Below, one piece after another: positions 17,228 through 24,655 of a stretch of DNA of 32,164 nt. The translations under genes and the position numbers were made by a program. Each line of letters starts with the position of its first letter. Position 1 is the stretch's first letter. The notes under the pieces are model-generated. The model was not told where the DNA came from. It saw nothing but the letters and a program-made list of their open reading frames with translations, and did no database searches. This DNA comes from Verrucomicrobiia bacterium (lineage in GTDB: Bacteria; Verrucomicrobiota; Verrucomicrobiia; Verrucomicrobiales; Akkermansiaceae): positions 1 to 32,164 of the forward strand of contig JAUIJB010000050.1 in the NCBI GenBank assembly GCA_030430455.1, read 5' to 3'.

Positions 17228-17688
17228 CGGGAAAGCTCGTCGCGCTTCATGTGCACCTGCGGGATCAGGTAGGTCGTCGGGGTCAGGTGCGCCGTCTTGA
17301 CCCCCTTGCAGGTCACCAGCTCGTCGGCAATGCAGCGCAGCTTCCGTACCGGTCCCTGCATCAGGATCATTTCCATGACGTGTTCGTCCTCGAGCAAGAC
17401 GTGCTGGGAGGAGATGACCTCGGCGATGTGGTCGCGGCAAATCCGCGCGAGGTCGCGCAGCAGCGTCCCCTTCGACTCGTCGTAGACCAGCGTCAGGGTC
17501 GCGGCGACGACCTCGGTGCCGACCTCGCCCAGGTGGGTCGCCGCCTGGCCGTGGATCATCTCGGCGATGGCCTGCGAACGGCTGTCGAAACCGCGCTCCT
17601 TCACCAGCCGGTCGAGCGAGCGGAAGGTCTCCTCCGGCATCGACACCGTGATGCGCCGGACGCCTTCGCTGGTTTCCTCATGAGCCAT
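17224..17688 (-). CDS. NikR-like ribbon-helix-helix regulator lacking most nickel ligands
   Basis: 154 aa. The N-terminal ribbon-helix-helix (residues 10-48) reads [36 protein letters not shown]; Arg12, Thr14 and Ser16 align with the DNA-contacting Arg3, Thr5 and Thr7 of E. coli NikR. The C-terminal half is an ACT-like NikR domain. A gap-free alignment from the V-Y-D/E motif puts E. coli ligands His76, His87, His89 and Cys95 at Arg85, His96, Leu98 and Val104, so three of four nickel ligands are gone. It is the first gene of the UAAP-carboxylase operon; an 11/12 NikR-type operator lies 32 bases upstream. Probably a repressor with a non-nickel effector; the effector is unknown. Confidence 0.88.
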   Translation of the reverse strand: MAHEETSEGVRRITVSMPEETFRSLDRLVKERGFDSRSQAIAEMIHGQAATHLGEVGTEVVAATLTLVYDESKGTLLRDLARICRDHIAEVISSQHVLLEDEHVMEMILMQGPVRKLRCIADELVTCKGVKTAHLTPTTYLIPQVHMKRDELSR

Positions 17689-17719
17689 CGTGCCAGCGAC
17701 TGAGCAGCCCGCGGGCCGA

Positions 17720-17747
17720 GTATGAGGAATTTTCTTTTTTTTCACAC
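17720..17747. promoter_or_regulatory. NikR-type operator (11 of 12) upstream of the NikR-like gene
   Basis: GTATGA (17720-17725), 16 bases, then TCACAC (17742-17747). The classical NikR operator is GTATGA-N16-TCATAC, so only one position differs and the spacing is exact. It begins with the same nine bases, GTATGAGGA, as the perfect copy at 29469. The right half overlaps the stop of the deacetylase gene. A weak minus-strand -10 (CATACT, 17719-17724) lies within the left half, so binding would block initiation. Confidence 0.75.
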
Positions 17748-18596
17748 CGACTCTCCCGTCGGCGTCCCCGTCCCCCTCCGCGCCCAGTCGGCGATCTCCC
17801 GCCCCCGCGCGATCCACGCGCCGCCATCCTCGAGGATCCGGCGCAGCAGGTCCTCGAGTAGCCGAACCTTGGCCGGCCGCCCCATCAGGAAGGGGTGCAT
17901 CGTCAGCACGTAGCAGCCGCCGACCCGCTTGGCCGCCAGGTACTCGTCCCACCACATCCGCAGCACCTTGTCGTGACCGGCCGGCTGGAAGCCGATCGCC
18001 GGCTCGGGGTGGAAGGCGAACTGCTCCCAGTCCTCCATCGCCCACTGTCCGGGGATCTCGACCAGGCCGTTGTCGTGGAGGTAGGGCACGTCGTCGCCCA
18101 TCTCGCTCGCGCTGTAGTCCAGCCCGCGCGACACAAGCACCTCCGGCGTCCACGGGTTGGTCGCGAACCACGGCGCGCGGTGGCCGGACGGGCGCACGCC
18201 GGCGACGCGCTCCAGCACTTCCAGCGAGCGATCGAGCACCGCCTCCTCCCGCGGCCGCGACAGCGCGGTGAGCTTCTCGTGCCGGTCGCCGTGGAGGCCC
18301 AACTCGTGCCCCTCCGCGACGATCCGCCGGACCAGCCCGGGGTGGCCTCCGGCGACGTGGGCCGGCACGAAGAAGGTCGCCGGCAGCCGGTAGTGCGCGA
18401 ACAGGTCGAGCAGGCGCGGCGCACCCACCTCGGGGCCGTAGCGGCACATCGACAGGAAGCTCCGGTGACTGCCATACGTCGCCCCCTCGCTCAGCGCCAC
18501 GGTCTCGCCATCGACGTCGAAGCAGAGCATCACCGCGCAGGCCGCCCCACCGGGCCACTCGGCGCGCTTCGCGGGTTGGAACTCGGGCGGGATCAT
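17742..18596 (-). CDS. Polysaccharide deacetylase/allantoinase-fold (CE4 superfamily) hydrolase
   Basis: 284 aa. NodB-like fold with the metal-site Asp motif CFDVDGET (Asp27, Asp29) and the HGDRHEKL motif (His102, His106), then GHRAPWF (138-144) and a late MHPFLMGRPAK with the catalytic-type His. The full-length arrangement matches PuuE allantoinase and peptidoglycan-deacetylase relatives. No signal peptide, so it is cytosolic, which favours a small-molecule amide or acyl substrate over cell wall. ATG overlaps the preceding SUMF1-gene stop (ATGA). Its 3' end overlaps the operator of the next operon. Confidence 0.85.
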   Translation of the reverse strand: MIPPEFQPAKRAEWPGGAACAVMLCFDVDGETVALSEGATYGSHRSFLSMCRYGPEVGAPRLLDLFAHYRLPATFFVPAHVAGGHPGLVRRIVAEGHELGLHGDRHEKLTALSRPREEAVLDRSLEVLERVAGVRPSGHRAPWFATNPWTPEVLVSRGLDYSASEMGDDVPYLHDNGLVEIPGQWAMEDWEQFAFHPEPAIGFQPAGHDKVLRMWWDEYLAAKRVGGCYVLTMHPFLMGRPAKVRLLEDLLRRILEDGGAWIARGREIADWARRGTGTPTGESV

Positions 18597-19234
18597 GAGC
18601 GGACCAGGCGGAAGCCGAGGTTGTCGCGGCGGGTCGACTCGGGCGCGCCGTCGCGCCACGAGCAGCGCAGCAGGCGGGGCAGGTGGTCCCAGGCCCCGCC
18701 GCGGATCACCCGGCCCGCGAGCTCCGGGCCATCGTGGCTCTCGCGCCAGCGGTCGGCCGTCCACTCGCACACGTTCCCCTGCAGGTCGTGCAGGCCGAAG
18801 GCGTTCGGCGGGTAGCTGCCCACCGGGGTCCGCGCCCCCACGCCGACCGGCGTCCCGCCCTCGTCGTAGAGGAAGTTCGCCTCGGCGGGGGAAATCATCG
18901 AGCGCCCCGAGAAGGGCGTCCGCGAGCCGGCCCGGCAGGCGTGCTCCCACTCGACCTCGCTCGGCAGCCGGCAGCCGCCGCCCAGCTGCGCGGCGAACTC
19001 GACCGCCTCCAGCCAGCTCACCCGCACCACGGGCAGGTCGCTTTCGGCCCCCGCTCCCGTGACCGCCGCCCACTGCACCTCGCTCACCGGGCAGGCCATC
19101 ATTTCAAACCCGCCCACCTCGTGCTCGCGCACCGGCAGCTCGGTCGGGTTGACGAAGCGGTCCCCCGCCACCCCGCCCATCGCGAAGACGCCGCCGGGCA
19201 CCGCGACCCAGCCCAGGTCGGGAACCGCCTTCAC
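18593..19234 (-). CDS. SUMF1/formylglycine-generating-enzyme-fold protein
   Basis: 213 aa from GTG 19234, preceded by a purine-rich ribosome site GGAGGTGGG and overlapping the SDR stop (GTGA). Motifs of the fold: WVAVPGGVFAMGG at the start, CRLPSEVEWEHACRAG, FGLHDLQGNVCEWTADRW and a final NLGFRLVRS. The two active-site cysteines of true formylglycine-generating enzymes are not seen in the RVIRGGAWDHLPRLLRCSW region, so a sulfatase-activating role is unlikely. Related folds serve as EgtB-type oxygenases or substrate-binding domains. Role in this operon unknown. Confidence 0.85.
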   Translation of the reverse strand: MKAVPDLGWVAVPGGVFAMGGVAGDRFVNPTELPVREHEVGGFEMMACPVSEVQWAAVTGAGAESDLPVVRVSWLEAVEFAAQLGGGCRLPSEVEWEHACRAGSRTPFSGRSMISPAEANFLYDEGGTPVGVGARTPVGSYPPNAFGLHDLQGNVCEWTADRWRESHDGPELAGRVIRGGAWDHLPRLLRCSWRDGAPESTRRDNLGFRLVRS

Positions 19235-20016
19235 TCCACCCACCTCCCTTCCCGCACCTGCGGCGGCGCGATCACGTCGTGCTCCCGCCACCCCGCGGTG
19301 ATGCCGCCGTCGACCGGGATCACCGCGCCGGTCAGGTAGGCGGCCTCCGGCGAGGCCAGGAAATGAAACACCGCCGCGACCTCGTCCGGCTGCGCCAGGC
19401 GCCCGAGCGGCGTCATCTTCTCGAGGAAGGGGATCTCCGGGTTGTCGGGGATGCCGGTGACCGCCGGTGTCGCCACCGTCCCCGGACACACGCAGTTCAC
19501 CGTGATCGCGCGCGGCGCCAGCTCCATCGCCGCCAACCGTGTCTGCTGCACCACCGCGGCCCGCGTCGGTCCGTACACCGCCGCGCGCGGCGCGCCGATC
19601 AGGCCGATGAAGGACGCCGTGTTGAGGATCCGCCCGCCGTCCCGCATCGCCCGCGCGGCGTGCTTGATGCCGTAGGCGACCCCGTGGACGTTCACCGCGA
19701 AGGCCCGCTCGACCAGCGCCGGCGTCAGGTCGTCGAAGCCCACGCCCAGCGGCTGGATCGCGGCGTTGTTGACGAGGATGTCGGGGGCGCCGAGTCGCTC
19801 GACCACCGTCGCCACCAGCGCCGCGACCTGATCCTCCACCGCGACGTCGACACGCAGCGCCATCCCGCCGATCTCCGCGGCCACCGGTGCGGCGTCGTTG
19901 CGGTCGGCGATCGCCACCCTCGCCCCCGCCGCCGCTAAGCGACGCGCGATCGCCAGCCCGATGCCCGACGCCCCGCCGGTCACGATCGCCACCTTGCCCT
20001 GGAGGGAGAAGAACAT
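19231..20016 (-). CDS. Short-chain dehydrogenase/reductase with Arg in place of the catalytic Lys
   Basis: 261 aa, classical SDR length. Cofactor motif TGGASGIG (13-20), Asp38 after the second strand favouring NAD(H), NNAA (83-86), Asn109, Ser135 and Tyr148. The usual Y-x3-K reads YGPTR, so the catalytic Lys is Arg152. C-terminal PVDGG motif present. It follows the Rieske oxygenase by 4 bases, as expected for an oxygenase-dehydrogenase pair that oxidises a hydroxylated or alcohol intermediate. The Lys-to-Arg change could lower activity or mark a specialised subgroup. Confidence 0.9.
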   Translation of the reverse strand: MFFSLQGKVAIVTGGASGIGLAIARRLAAAGARVAIADRNDAAPVAAEIGGMALRVDVAVEDQVAALVATVVERLGAPDILVNNAAIQPLGVGFDDLTPALVERAFAVNVHGVAYGIKHAARAMRDGGRILNTASFIGLIGAPRAAVYGPTRAAVVQQTRLAAMELAPRAITVNCVCPGTVATPAVTGIPDNPEIPFLEKMTPLGRLAQPDEVAAVFHFLASPEAAYLTGAVIPVDGGITAGWREHDVIAPPQVREGRWVE

Positions 20017-20020
20017 CGCC

Positions 20021-21646
20021 TCAGCGTTGGCCGGGGGCCGGAGGGTGATCGAGTCCCGGCCAGGTTCCGTGCGCCCGCGCCGCCAGGTAACGCTGCATCA
20101 GCCAGATCGGCATCTCCAGGTGGCTCAGCCGGCCGCGCTGGTAGCCGTTCGCGTGCAGGCTGCGCTGCACCGCGGCGATGACCTCCATGTCCTCGAGGTG
20201 GAACGCAGCCGCCTCCTGCTCGGCTCGCTCCAGCATCCGGTCGAAGCCGGGATGCTCGCGGGTCGCCTTCGGCACCAGCACCGTCGTGGTCAGCTTCACC
20301 GCGTCGGGACCCAGCGGCAGGATCCGGTACCACACCACCTGGTCCGGCGTGACCGCGAAGGTGAACAGCGGATGACCCAGCATCAGGCCCCACTCGTGGC
20401 GGTCCTCGCCCTCGAGCCCCGCGACCACCGGGAAGGTGTCCCATTGCCCGCCGTCCGCCTCGGTCGCCGCGATCTCCTCGCGGACCTTCGGCTTGTAGGG
20501 AAGGTGGCAGCGGATGAAGTGCGGGCGCTCCCGTTCCGTCCAGGTCTGCTTCGCCGGCATGATCGTCTGCAGCGTCTTCGCGTGCGCCCCGGCGTGGTGG
20601 TACGACTCCATGAAGTTCTCCGTCAGCACCTTCCAGTTGCAGGGGATGTCCCACTCGCGCTCGACCACGATCTCCATCCCGCCGATGCGCCACTTCGAGA
20701 CGTGCTCCCCCAGTTCGGCGTACTGCTCCGCCACCGTCATCGGCGCCTTGCCGTCGAGGTTCACGAAGACGAAGCCCTGCCAGACCTCGCAGCGGAACTC
20801 CTTCAGCCCCCACTCATCGCGGCGGAAACCCTCCGCCTGCTGCATCTCCGGGCAGGCCTTCAGGCGGCCGTCGAGCTCGAAGGTCCACGAGTGGTAGGGG
20901 CACAGGAACAGACGGGTCGAGCCGCGGCCCTCGCCGCCGTCGCGGCGCTCCGCCGGGCCATGGCCGTCGTGGCCGAAGCCCGGCGGCATGATGTCCATGC
21001 CGCGATGCGGGCAGACCCGCGAGAGCACCCGGACCCCACCGCTCTTGTCCCGCACCACCACCAGCGGGTCGCCGAAGAGGTCCAGGTTGACGAAGTCGCC
21101 GTTCGCCGGGACCTGGGAGACGTGGGCCACGCAGAACCACTCCTTGGAAAACACCTCGTCCACCTCCCAGGCATAGAAGGCATCCGAGGTGTAGATCTCT
21201 CGCGGCAGCGTCTCGCTCCGCTCCAGCGGCAGCGTCGCGACCCGCTGCAATTCCTCCAGCAGGCTTTCCAGCGTGCGGCCCTCCCGCGCCGCCCGCAGTC
21301 CGGCGCGACGCTGCTCCTGCAGGCGCGCGTTCTCCGCACAGCCGCGCACCACCCGGGCCTCCTCCGCCGATCCCGCCGATCCGCAACCACCGGCTCCTTC
21401 GCCCATGGCCGCACCGCCCTCGGCCCCACCGGAAGCTGCAACCCCACCGGCAGTCGCTTCCGCGCTCGTCCCGCTCGCAGCCGCAGCCCCGCCGGTTGTC
21501 CCGCCCGAAGCCCCGCCGACAGCCCCGCCCAAAGCCTCGCCGACAGCCCCGCCCCAAGCAGCATCCACGTTCGCCCCACTTCCGTGGCCGCCACCGCGGC
21601 CGCCACCTCGCCCGCTTTCGCTGCCAAGCATCGCATCCCGGTTCAT
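20021..21646 (-). CDS. Rieske non-haem iron oxygenase, alpha subunit
   Basis: 541 aa from ATG 21646; other possible starts are TTG 21691 and ATG 21406. The Rieske centre is CPH (Cys212, His214) and CPYH (Cys249, His252). The 34-residue gap between the pairs is about twice the common 15-17, with a Gly/Arg-rich insertion. The catalytic domain has NWKVLTENFMESYHHAGAH with iron-site His350 and His355 and a bridging Glu347, as in carnitine or betaine-type oxygenases. The first 90 residues are a Gly/Ala-rich low-complexity leader encoded in part by a 12-base repeat. No reductase or ferredoxin gene is present. Substrate unknown, possibly a quaternary or methylated amine. Confidence 0.9.
   Translation of the reverse strand: MNRDAMLGSESGRGGGRGGGHGSGANVDAAWGGAVGEALGGAVGGASGGTTGGAAAASGTSAEATAGGVAASGGAEGGAAMGEGAGGCGSAGSAEEARVVRGCAENARLQEQRRAGLRAAREGRTLESLLEELQRVATLPLERSETLPREIYTSDAFYAWEVDEVFSKEWFCVAHVSQVPANGDFVNLDLFGDPLVVVRDKSGGVRVLSRVCPHRGMDIMPPGFGHDGHGPAERRDGGEGRGSTRLFLCPYHSWTFELDGRLKACPEMQQAEGFRRDEWGLKEFRCEVWQGFVFVNLDGKAPMTVAEQYAELGEHVSKWRIGGMEIVVEREWDIPCNWKVLTENFMESYHHAGAHAKTLQTIMPAKQTWTERERPHFIRCHLPYKPKVREEIAATEADGGQWDTFPVVAGLEGEDRHEWGLMLGHPLFTFAVTPDQVVWYRILPLGPDAVKLTTTVLVPKATREHPGFDRMLERAEQEAAAFHLEDMEVIAAVQRSLHANGYQRGRLSHLEMPIWLMQRYLAARAHGTWPGLDHPPAPGQR
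21482..21553. repeat. 12-base minisatellite inside the oxygenase leader
   Basis: Six degenerate 12-base units on the minus strand, consensus GGGGCTGTCGGC, translated as GGAV, GEAL, GGAV, GGAS, GGTT, GGAA. The period is a multiple of three, so the frame survives expansion or loss. Confidence 0.7.
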
Positions 21647-21697
21647 CCATCCGACGGCAGCAGGCGACGTGCCATGTATTTGCGTCCGCAACTACCT

Positions 21698-21725
21698 TTG
21701 ACGGCGGCCGCGGGTCTGGTATGCA
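21698..21725 (+). promoter_or_regulatory. Possible promoter of the marR-like gene
   Basis: TTGACG (21698-21703), 16 bases, TATGCA (21720-21725) in the divergent gap. The -35 is good and the -10 only fair. If real, transcription would start near 21732, almost at the chosen ATG. Confidence 0.3.
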
Positions 21726-21733
21726 CTCCGGGC

Positions 21734-22426
21734 ATGGCGGGAGGCACCACGAGGCCGGGTTCCGGCGGGAGCGCGGGAACTGGACGGGATGACAAGCGAC
21801 CCGGCCGCAGCGACCACCCGCCGGCGCTCGGGGGCAAGCGACCGGGACGAGACGGCGATGGGCCGGGCAGCGGCGGCGACCGGCCGGACCCGGGCGGCCG
21901 TGACAGCCGCCGGGTCGCGCTTCCCACCGCGCCGCTTGCCGGGGCCCTGAAGAAGAAGCACGTCGCCTGGCGGATGCTGCTCACCACCCACGCGCTGCTG
22001 CTCCGCCGCACCGAGGCCATGCTGCAGGCGGCCGGGATGATCCCCTTCGACTGGCACGACGTGCTGATGGCGCTGCATGAGGCGCCGGACGGGCGACTGC
22101 GGCCCACCGACCTCGCCGAGGCCGTCCTGCTGAGCCGCGCCGGGATCTCCCGCCGGGTCGACCGCATGACCCACGCCGGTCTGGTCCGCCGCCAGCGTCA
22201 CCCCGCGGACAAGCGCAGCGTCTTCCTCAGCCTCACTCCCAAGGGCCGTCGCACGCTGCACGACTTCTGGCCGGTCTACCGCGCGATCATCGAGGAGTGC
22301 TTCACCCCGGCGCTCAGCGCCAGCGAGGCGGAAACCCTCTCCGCCGCCTTTCACCGCATCGTCCGGCGCCACGGCGGCGAGGCCCACCAGAACATCTACC
22401 CCGGCTCCGTCACCGAGGAGCCCTGA
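21734..22426 (+). CDS. MarR-family transcriptional regulator with a Gly-rich N-terminal extension
   Basis: 230 aa from ATG 21734. The MarR fold spans about residues 75-210: HVAWRMLLTTHALLLRRTEAMLQAAGMIPFDWHDVLMALHEAPDGRLRPTDLAEAVLLSRAGISRRVDRMTHAGLVRRQRHPADKRSVFLSLTPKGRRTL, with a complete recognition helix and Arg-containing wing. The first 65 or so residues are Gly/Pro/Asp/Arg-rich and probably disordered; translation may start later than annotated. It is divergent from the Rieske-SDR operon and most likely controls it in response to a small organic compound. Confidence 0.85.
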   Translation: MAGGTTRPGSGGSAGTGRDDKRPGRSDHPPALGGKRPGRDGDGPGSGGDRPDPGGRDSRRVALPTAPLAGALKKKHVAWRMLLTTHALLLRRTEAMLQAAGMIPFDWHDVLMALHEAPDGRLRPTDLAEAVLLSRAGISRRVDRMTHAGLVRRQRHPADKRSVFLSLTPKGRRTLHDFWPVYRAIIEECFTPALSASEAETLSAAFHRIVRRHGGEAHQNIYPGSVTEEP

Positions 22427-22474
22427 GACCGGCCATCGGGGAAGGCGGCGAAGCTTCCCGGGGCGGAAGCGGCT

Positions 22475-23338
22475 TCAGCGCCCCCGCCGCGGCCCGCGAG
22501 ACGCCACCCATGCGGCGAAGACCTGATTCAGGCGTGCCGCCATCCAGCGGTTCACCTCGGTGGGATCCGCCGCCAGGCGGCCGCTCGACGGGTCGCCCTG
22601 CTGGTAGCCGTCGAAGCCCGCCTCCGGGGTCATCGTGACCGTTCCGATGCCCCGCTCCGCCATCGCATCCCACACCCGCCGCCACCAGCGCTCGTGGGCC
22701 GCGCGCTCGGCCTCGAAGCGCGCCACCCTCGGATCCGGAACCTGCGGCCCTTGGTCGTAGCCGACCCGCGCATGCAGGTGCCCGCAGCAGGCCGCCACCG
22801 CCTCCAGCAGCTCGGGCGACTCGTCGGGAACCAGCCGTTCGCACACCACGCACCAGTGACTGAAGTCCACGGTCAGGCGCAACTCGGGCAACTCCCGTAG
22901 CAAGGCCAGCGTGACCCACGGGCTGTAGGTGCAGCGGGCACGGTGGGTCTCGACCCGGATCGGCACGCCGGACGATTCCTGCAGCGCCAGCACGCCCTCG
23001 TGAAAGCGGATCACCGCGGGCAACTCCCAGCCGTCCCACCCGGCCATCGCCGTGACGAAGCGCGGCCCGCCGGGCACGGCCCGATCCAGGCCCCGCCGCA
23101 GCGACTCGAGGTGATCCTCCGGCGTCCGCCCGGGCTCGGGCACGTAGCGACCCGGCGGCGTGCAGGTGCAGACCTCCGCGATCCACGGCATGCCGCCGAG
23201 CGCGGCGAAGAACCCGTCCTCCCCCGACACCGACACCGGCCCCTCGATGCCGTCGAAGCCGTCCTCCCGCGCCGCCTCGACGGCCGCCGCGACCGTCCCG
23301 TCGTGACCCCACAAGGTCCTGAACAGCTCCAACTTCAT
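22475..23338 (-). CDS. Sugar phosphate isomerase/epimerase-fold (xylose isomerase-like TIM barrel) protein
   Basis: 287 aa. TIM-barrel pattern of the AP endonuclease 2/xylose isomerase superfamily: AREDGFDGIEGP early, GVPIRVETHRA with the metal Glu and His, LTVDFSHWCVVCERL with the metal Asp/His, GHLHARVG, and TVTMTPEAGFDGYQ with a late Glu. Such proteins isomerise or epimerise sugars and inositols or act as hydrolases. ATG overlaps the GFA-like gene's stop (ATGA). Last gene of the importer operon, convergent with the marR-like gene; a weak 6-bp hairpin (22439-22459) lies between them. Substrate not predictable. Confidence 0.82.
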   Translation of the reverse strand: MKLELFRTLWGHDGTVAAAVEAAREDGFDGIEGPVSVSGEDGFFAALGGMPWIAEVCTCTPPGRYVPEPGRTPEDHLESLRRGLDRAVPGGPRFVTAMAGWDGWELPAVIRFHEGVLALQESSGVPIRVETHRARCTYSPWVTLALLRELPELRLTVDFSHWCVVCERLVPDESPELLEAVAACCGHLHARVGYDQGPQVPDPRVARFEAERAAHERWWRRVWDAMAERGIGTVTMTPEAGFDGYQQGDPSSGRLAADPTEVNRWMAARLNQVFAAWVASRGPRRGR

Positions 23339-23748
23339 TCCTCCGGGAGCGGCGAGGCGTGCTCATAGCCGGGAATCCCGCCACTCCGCGCCATCCAGCC
23401 GAGGCGGTCGGCCAGCCAGCATTCGTCGGCCGGCGCAAACCGCCCCGGATCATCCAGCGAGCAGGTGTTGACCTCGGTGAACCCGGGCAGCGAGGGGTCG
23501 ACAAACAGGAGCGGCGTGCCGCAGCCCGCACAGAACCACCGCAAGCGCTCGGCATGCCCGATGCTCGCCGGCTCCCCCCGCGTCCATTCCAGCGCACCGC
23601 CACGAAAGAAGGTCCACGCCACGACCGGCGCCCCGCTTGCGCGGCGACAGTCCTCGCAGTGACACAGCGTCGTCTGCAGGGCGGGCCCGCGCACCTCGTA
23701 GCGCACGGCGCCGCACAGGCATCCCCCGGCATGGATCGGATCCGCCAT
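23335..23748 (-). CDS. GFA (glutathione-dependent formaldehyde-activating enzyme-like) zinc protein
   Basis: 137 aa. Zinc-binding cysteines of the family are all present: GGCLCGAVRYEV (Cys10, Cys12), LCHCEDCRRASGAP (Cys29, Cys31, Cys34) and FCAGCGTPL (Cys73, Cys76). Characterised relatives bind glutathione, and most members have no proven activity. A formaldehyde link would fit demethylation of methylated nitrogen compounds in this region, but that is speculation. Its upstream gap is filled by a heptamer repeat, and it overlaps the isomerase-fold gene. Confidence 0.88.
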   Translation of the reverse strand: MADPIHAGGCLCGAVRYEVRGPALQTTLCHCEDCRRASGAPVVAWTFFRGGALEWTRGEPASIGHAERLRWFCAGCGTPLLFVDPSLPGFTEVNTCSLDDPGRFAPADECWLADRLGWMARSGGIPGYEHASPLPEE

Positions 23749-23764
23749 TGTTCAGTCGTCGGCC

Positions 23765-23827
23765 GTCGTTCCTCGTTCGTCGTTCGTCGTTCCTCGTTCG
23801 TCGTTCGTCGTCCTTCAGTCCTCAGTC
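23765..23827. repeat. Heptamer tandem repeat between creatininase-family and GFA genes
   Basis: Nine 7-base units in register, mostly GTCGTTC or CTCGTTC, decaying to GTCGTCC, TTCAGTC and CTCAGTC at the right end. The last unit contains the creatininase-gene stop (TGA on the minus strand, 23822-23824), so the array fills nearly the whole gap. Confidence 0.92.
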
Positions 23828-24655
23828 GAAGCGCATCCGCCCGAGCCCCTCCCACTCCTCCGGCGGCAGCGGCGGCTCCTCGCCGCAGCCCTTCCGGATA
23901 CGTTCCACCAGGTCCTCGACCATCGCCCCGAATAGGGCCGCGCCCTCCTCCGCCGTCGCGCCCGACGGCTTTCCGGTCACCCCGTTGAGGCTGGTCTGCG
24001 CCACCGGATGGGAAAACACCGTTCCCGCCGTGCGGTCGGGGTCGTCGGCCGTGTCGAGGCGGTCGCGATGAACCAGCTGCGGGCACAGGTGGAGCATCAG
24101 CGAGGTCTCCGCCCGGTTGGCATGGAGGTCGGCGGCGTCGTCGGTGTAGGCCTGCCAGGTCCCCTCGCCGAGCTGGAAGACGTGGACCAGGCCGACCTGA
24201 AGCCTGCCGAGCTGGGCGAGGCGGACCTGGTCGAGGGCAACCCGGGCGGGCGCGTCGTTGCCGAAGTGGGCGTTCACCATCAGCAGCCGCTTCCACCCGG
24301 TTGCCGCCGCCCACTCCGCCAGCTCGCGGAGCACCGCGATGAAGGTTTCGTGGCGCAGCGAAAAGGTCCCCGGCCACTTCGCGGTGTGACCCTGCGAGGC
24401 GGTGAAGCGCAGCGCCGACATCACCGGCACGCCGGTTCGAGCCGAGGCCGCGGCGCAGACGCGCTCGGCCAGCAGGGTGTCCATCGCCACCGGCAGGTGC
24501 GGACCATGCTGCTCGGTCGCGCCGAGCGGCAACAGCAGCAGGCCACCGTTCTCCCCGCGCAGCGCGGCGATCTCCGGCCACGCCAGCTCCTCGAGGTTCA
24601 CCGCCCCGGCCACGCCGGTCGCCGCCCCCTCCGGCCCATCAGTAAAGCCGGGCAT
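23822..24655 (-). CDS. Creatininase-family amidohydrolase
   Basis: 277 aa. The family core is clear: [24 protein letters not shown] with metal ligands Glu48, His50 and Asp59, [23 protein letters not shown] with His130, and [12 protein letters not shown] with Glu183. The family hydrolyses ring amides or formamides (creatininase, ArfB, MftE). The HANRAET motif is closer to the broad group than to true creatininase. ATG 24655 overlaps the 3' end of the glutamine-synthetase gene by 17 bases, indicating coupled translation. A guanidino or cyclic-amide substrate would fit the importer operon, but this is inference. Confidence 0.87.
   Translation of the reverse strand: MPGFTDGPEGAATGVAGAVNLEELAWPEIAALRGENGGLLLLPLGATEQHGPHLPVAMDTLLAERVCAAASARTGVPVMSALRFTASQGHTAKWPGTFSLRHETFIAVLRELAEWAAATGWKRLLMVNAHFGNDAPARVALDQVRLAQLGRLQVGLVHVFQLGEGTWQAYTDDAADLHANRAETSLMLHLCPQLVHRDRLDTADDPDRTAGTVFSHPVAQTSLNGVTGKPSGATAEEGAALFGAMVEDLVERIRKGCGEEPPLPPEEWEGLGRMRFD

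Noticed and set aside
17673..17696. TGGCACG just before the NikR-like gene, identical to the -24 box of sigma-54 promoters
   Set aside because: No GC at the required -12 distance, and the motif overlaps the start codon region.
18593..19234. SUMF1-fold protein as a true formylglycine-generating enzyme
   Set aside because: The catalytic cysteines are not present at the expected place and no sulfatase gene is nearby.
19898..21733. Long plus-strand open frame leading into the marR-like gene
   Set aside because: Only the part after about 21734 resembles a protein family; the rest is antisense to the SDR and Rieske genes.
23765..23827. Tandem array considered as a CRISPR or phage attachment site
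   Set aside because: Units are 7 bases with no spacers and no integrase or cas gene nearby.
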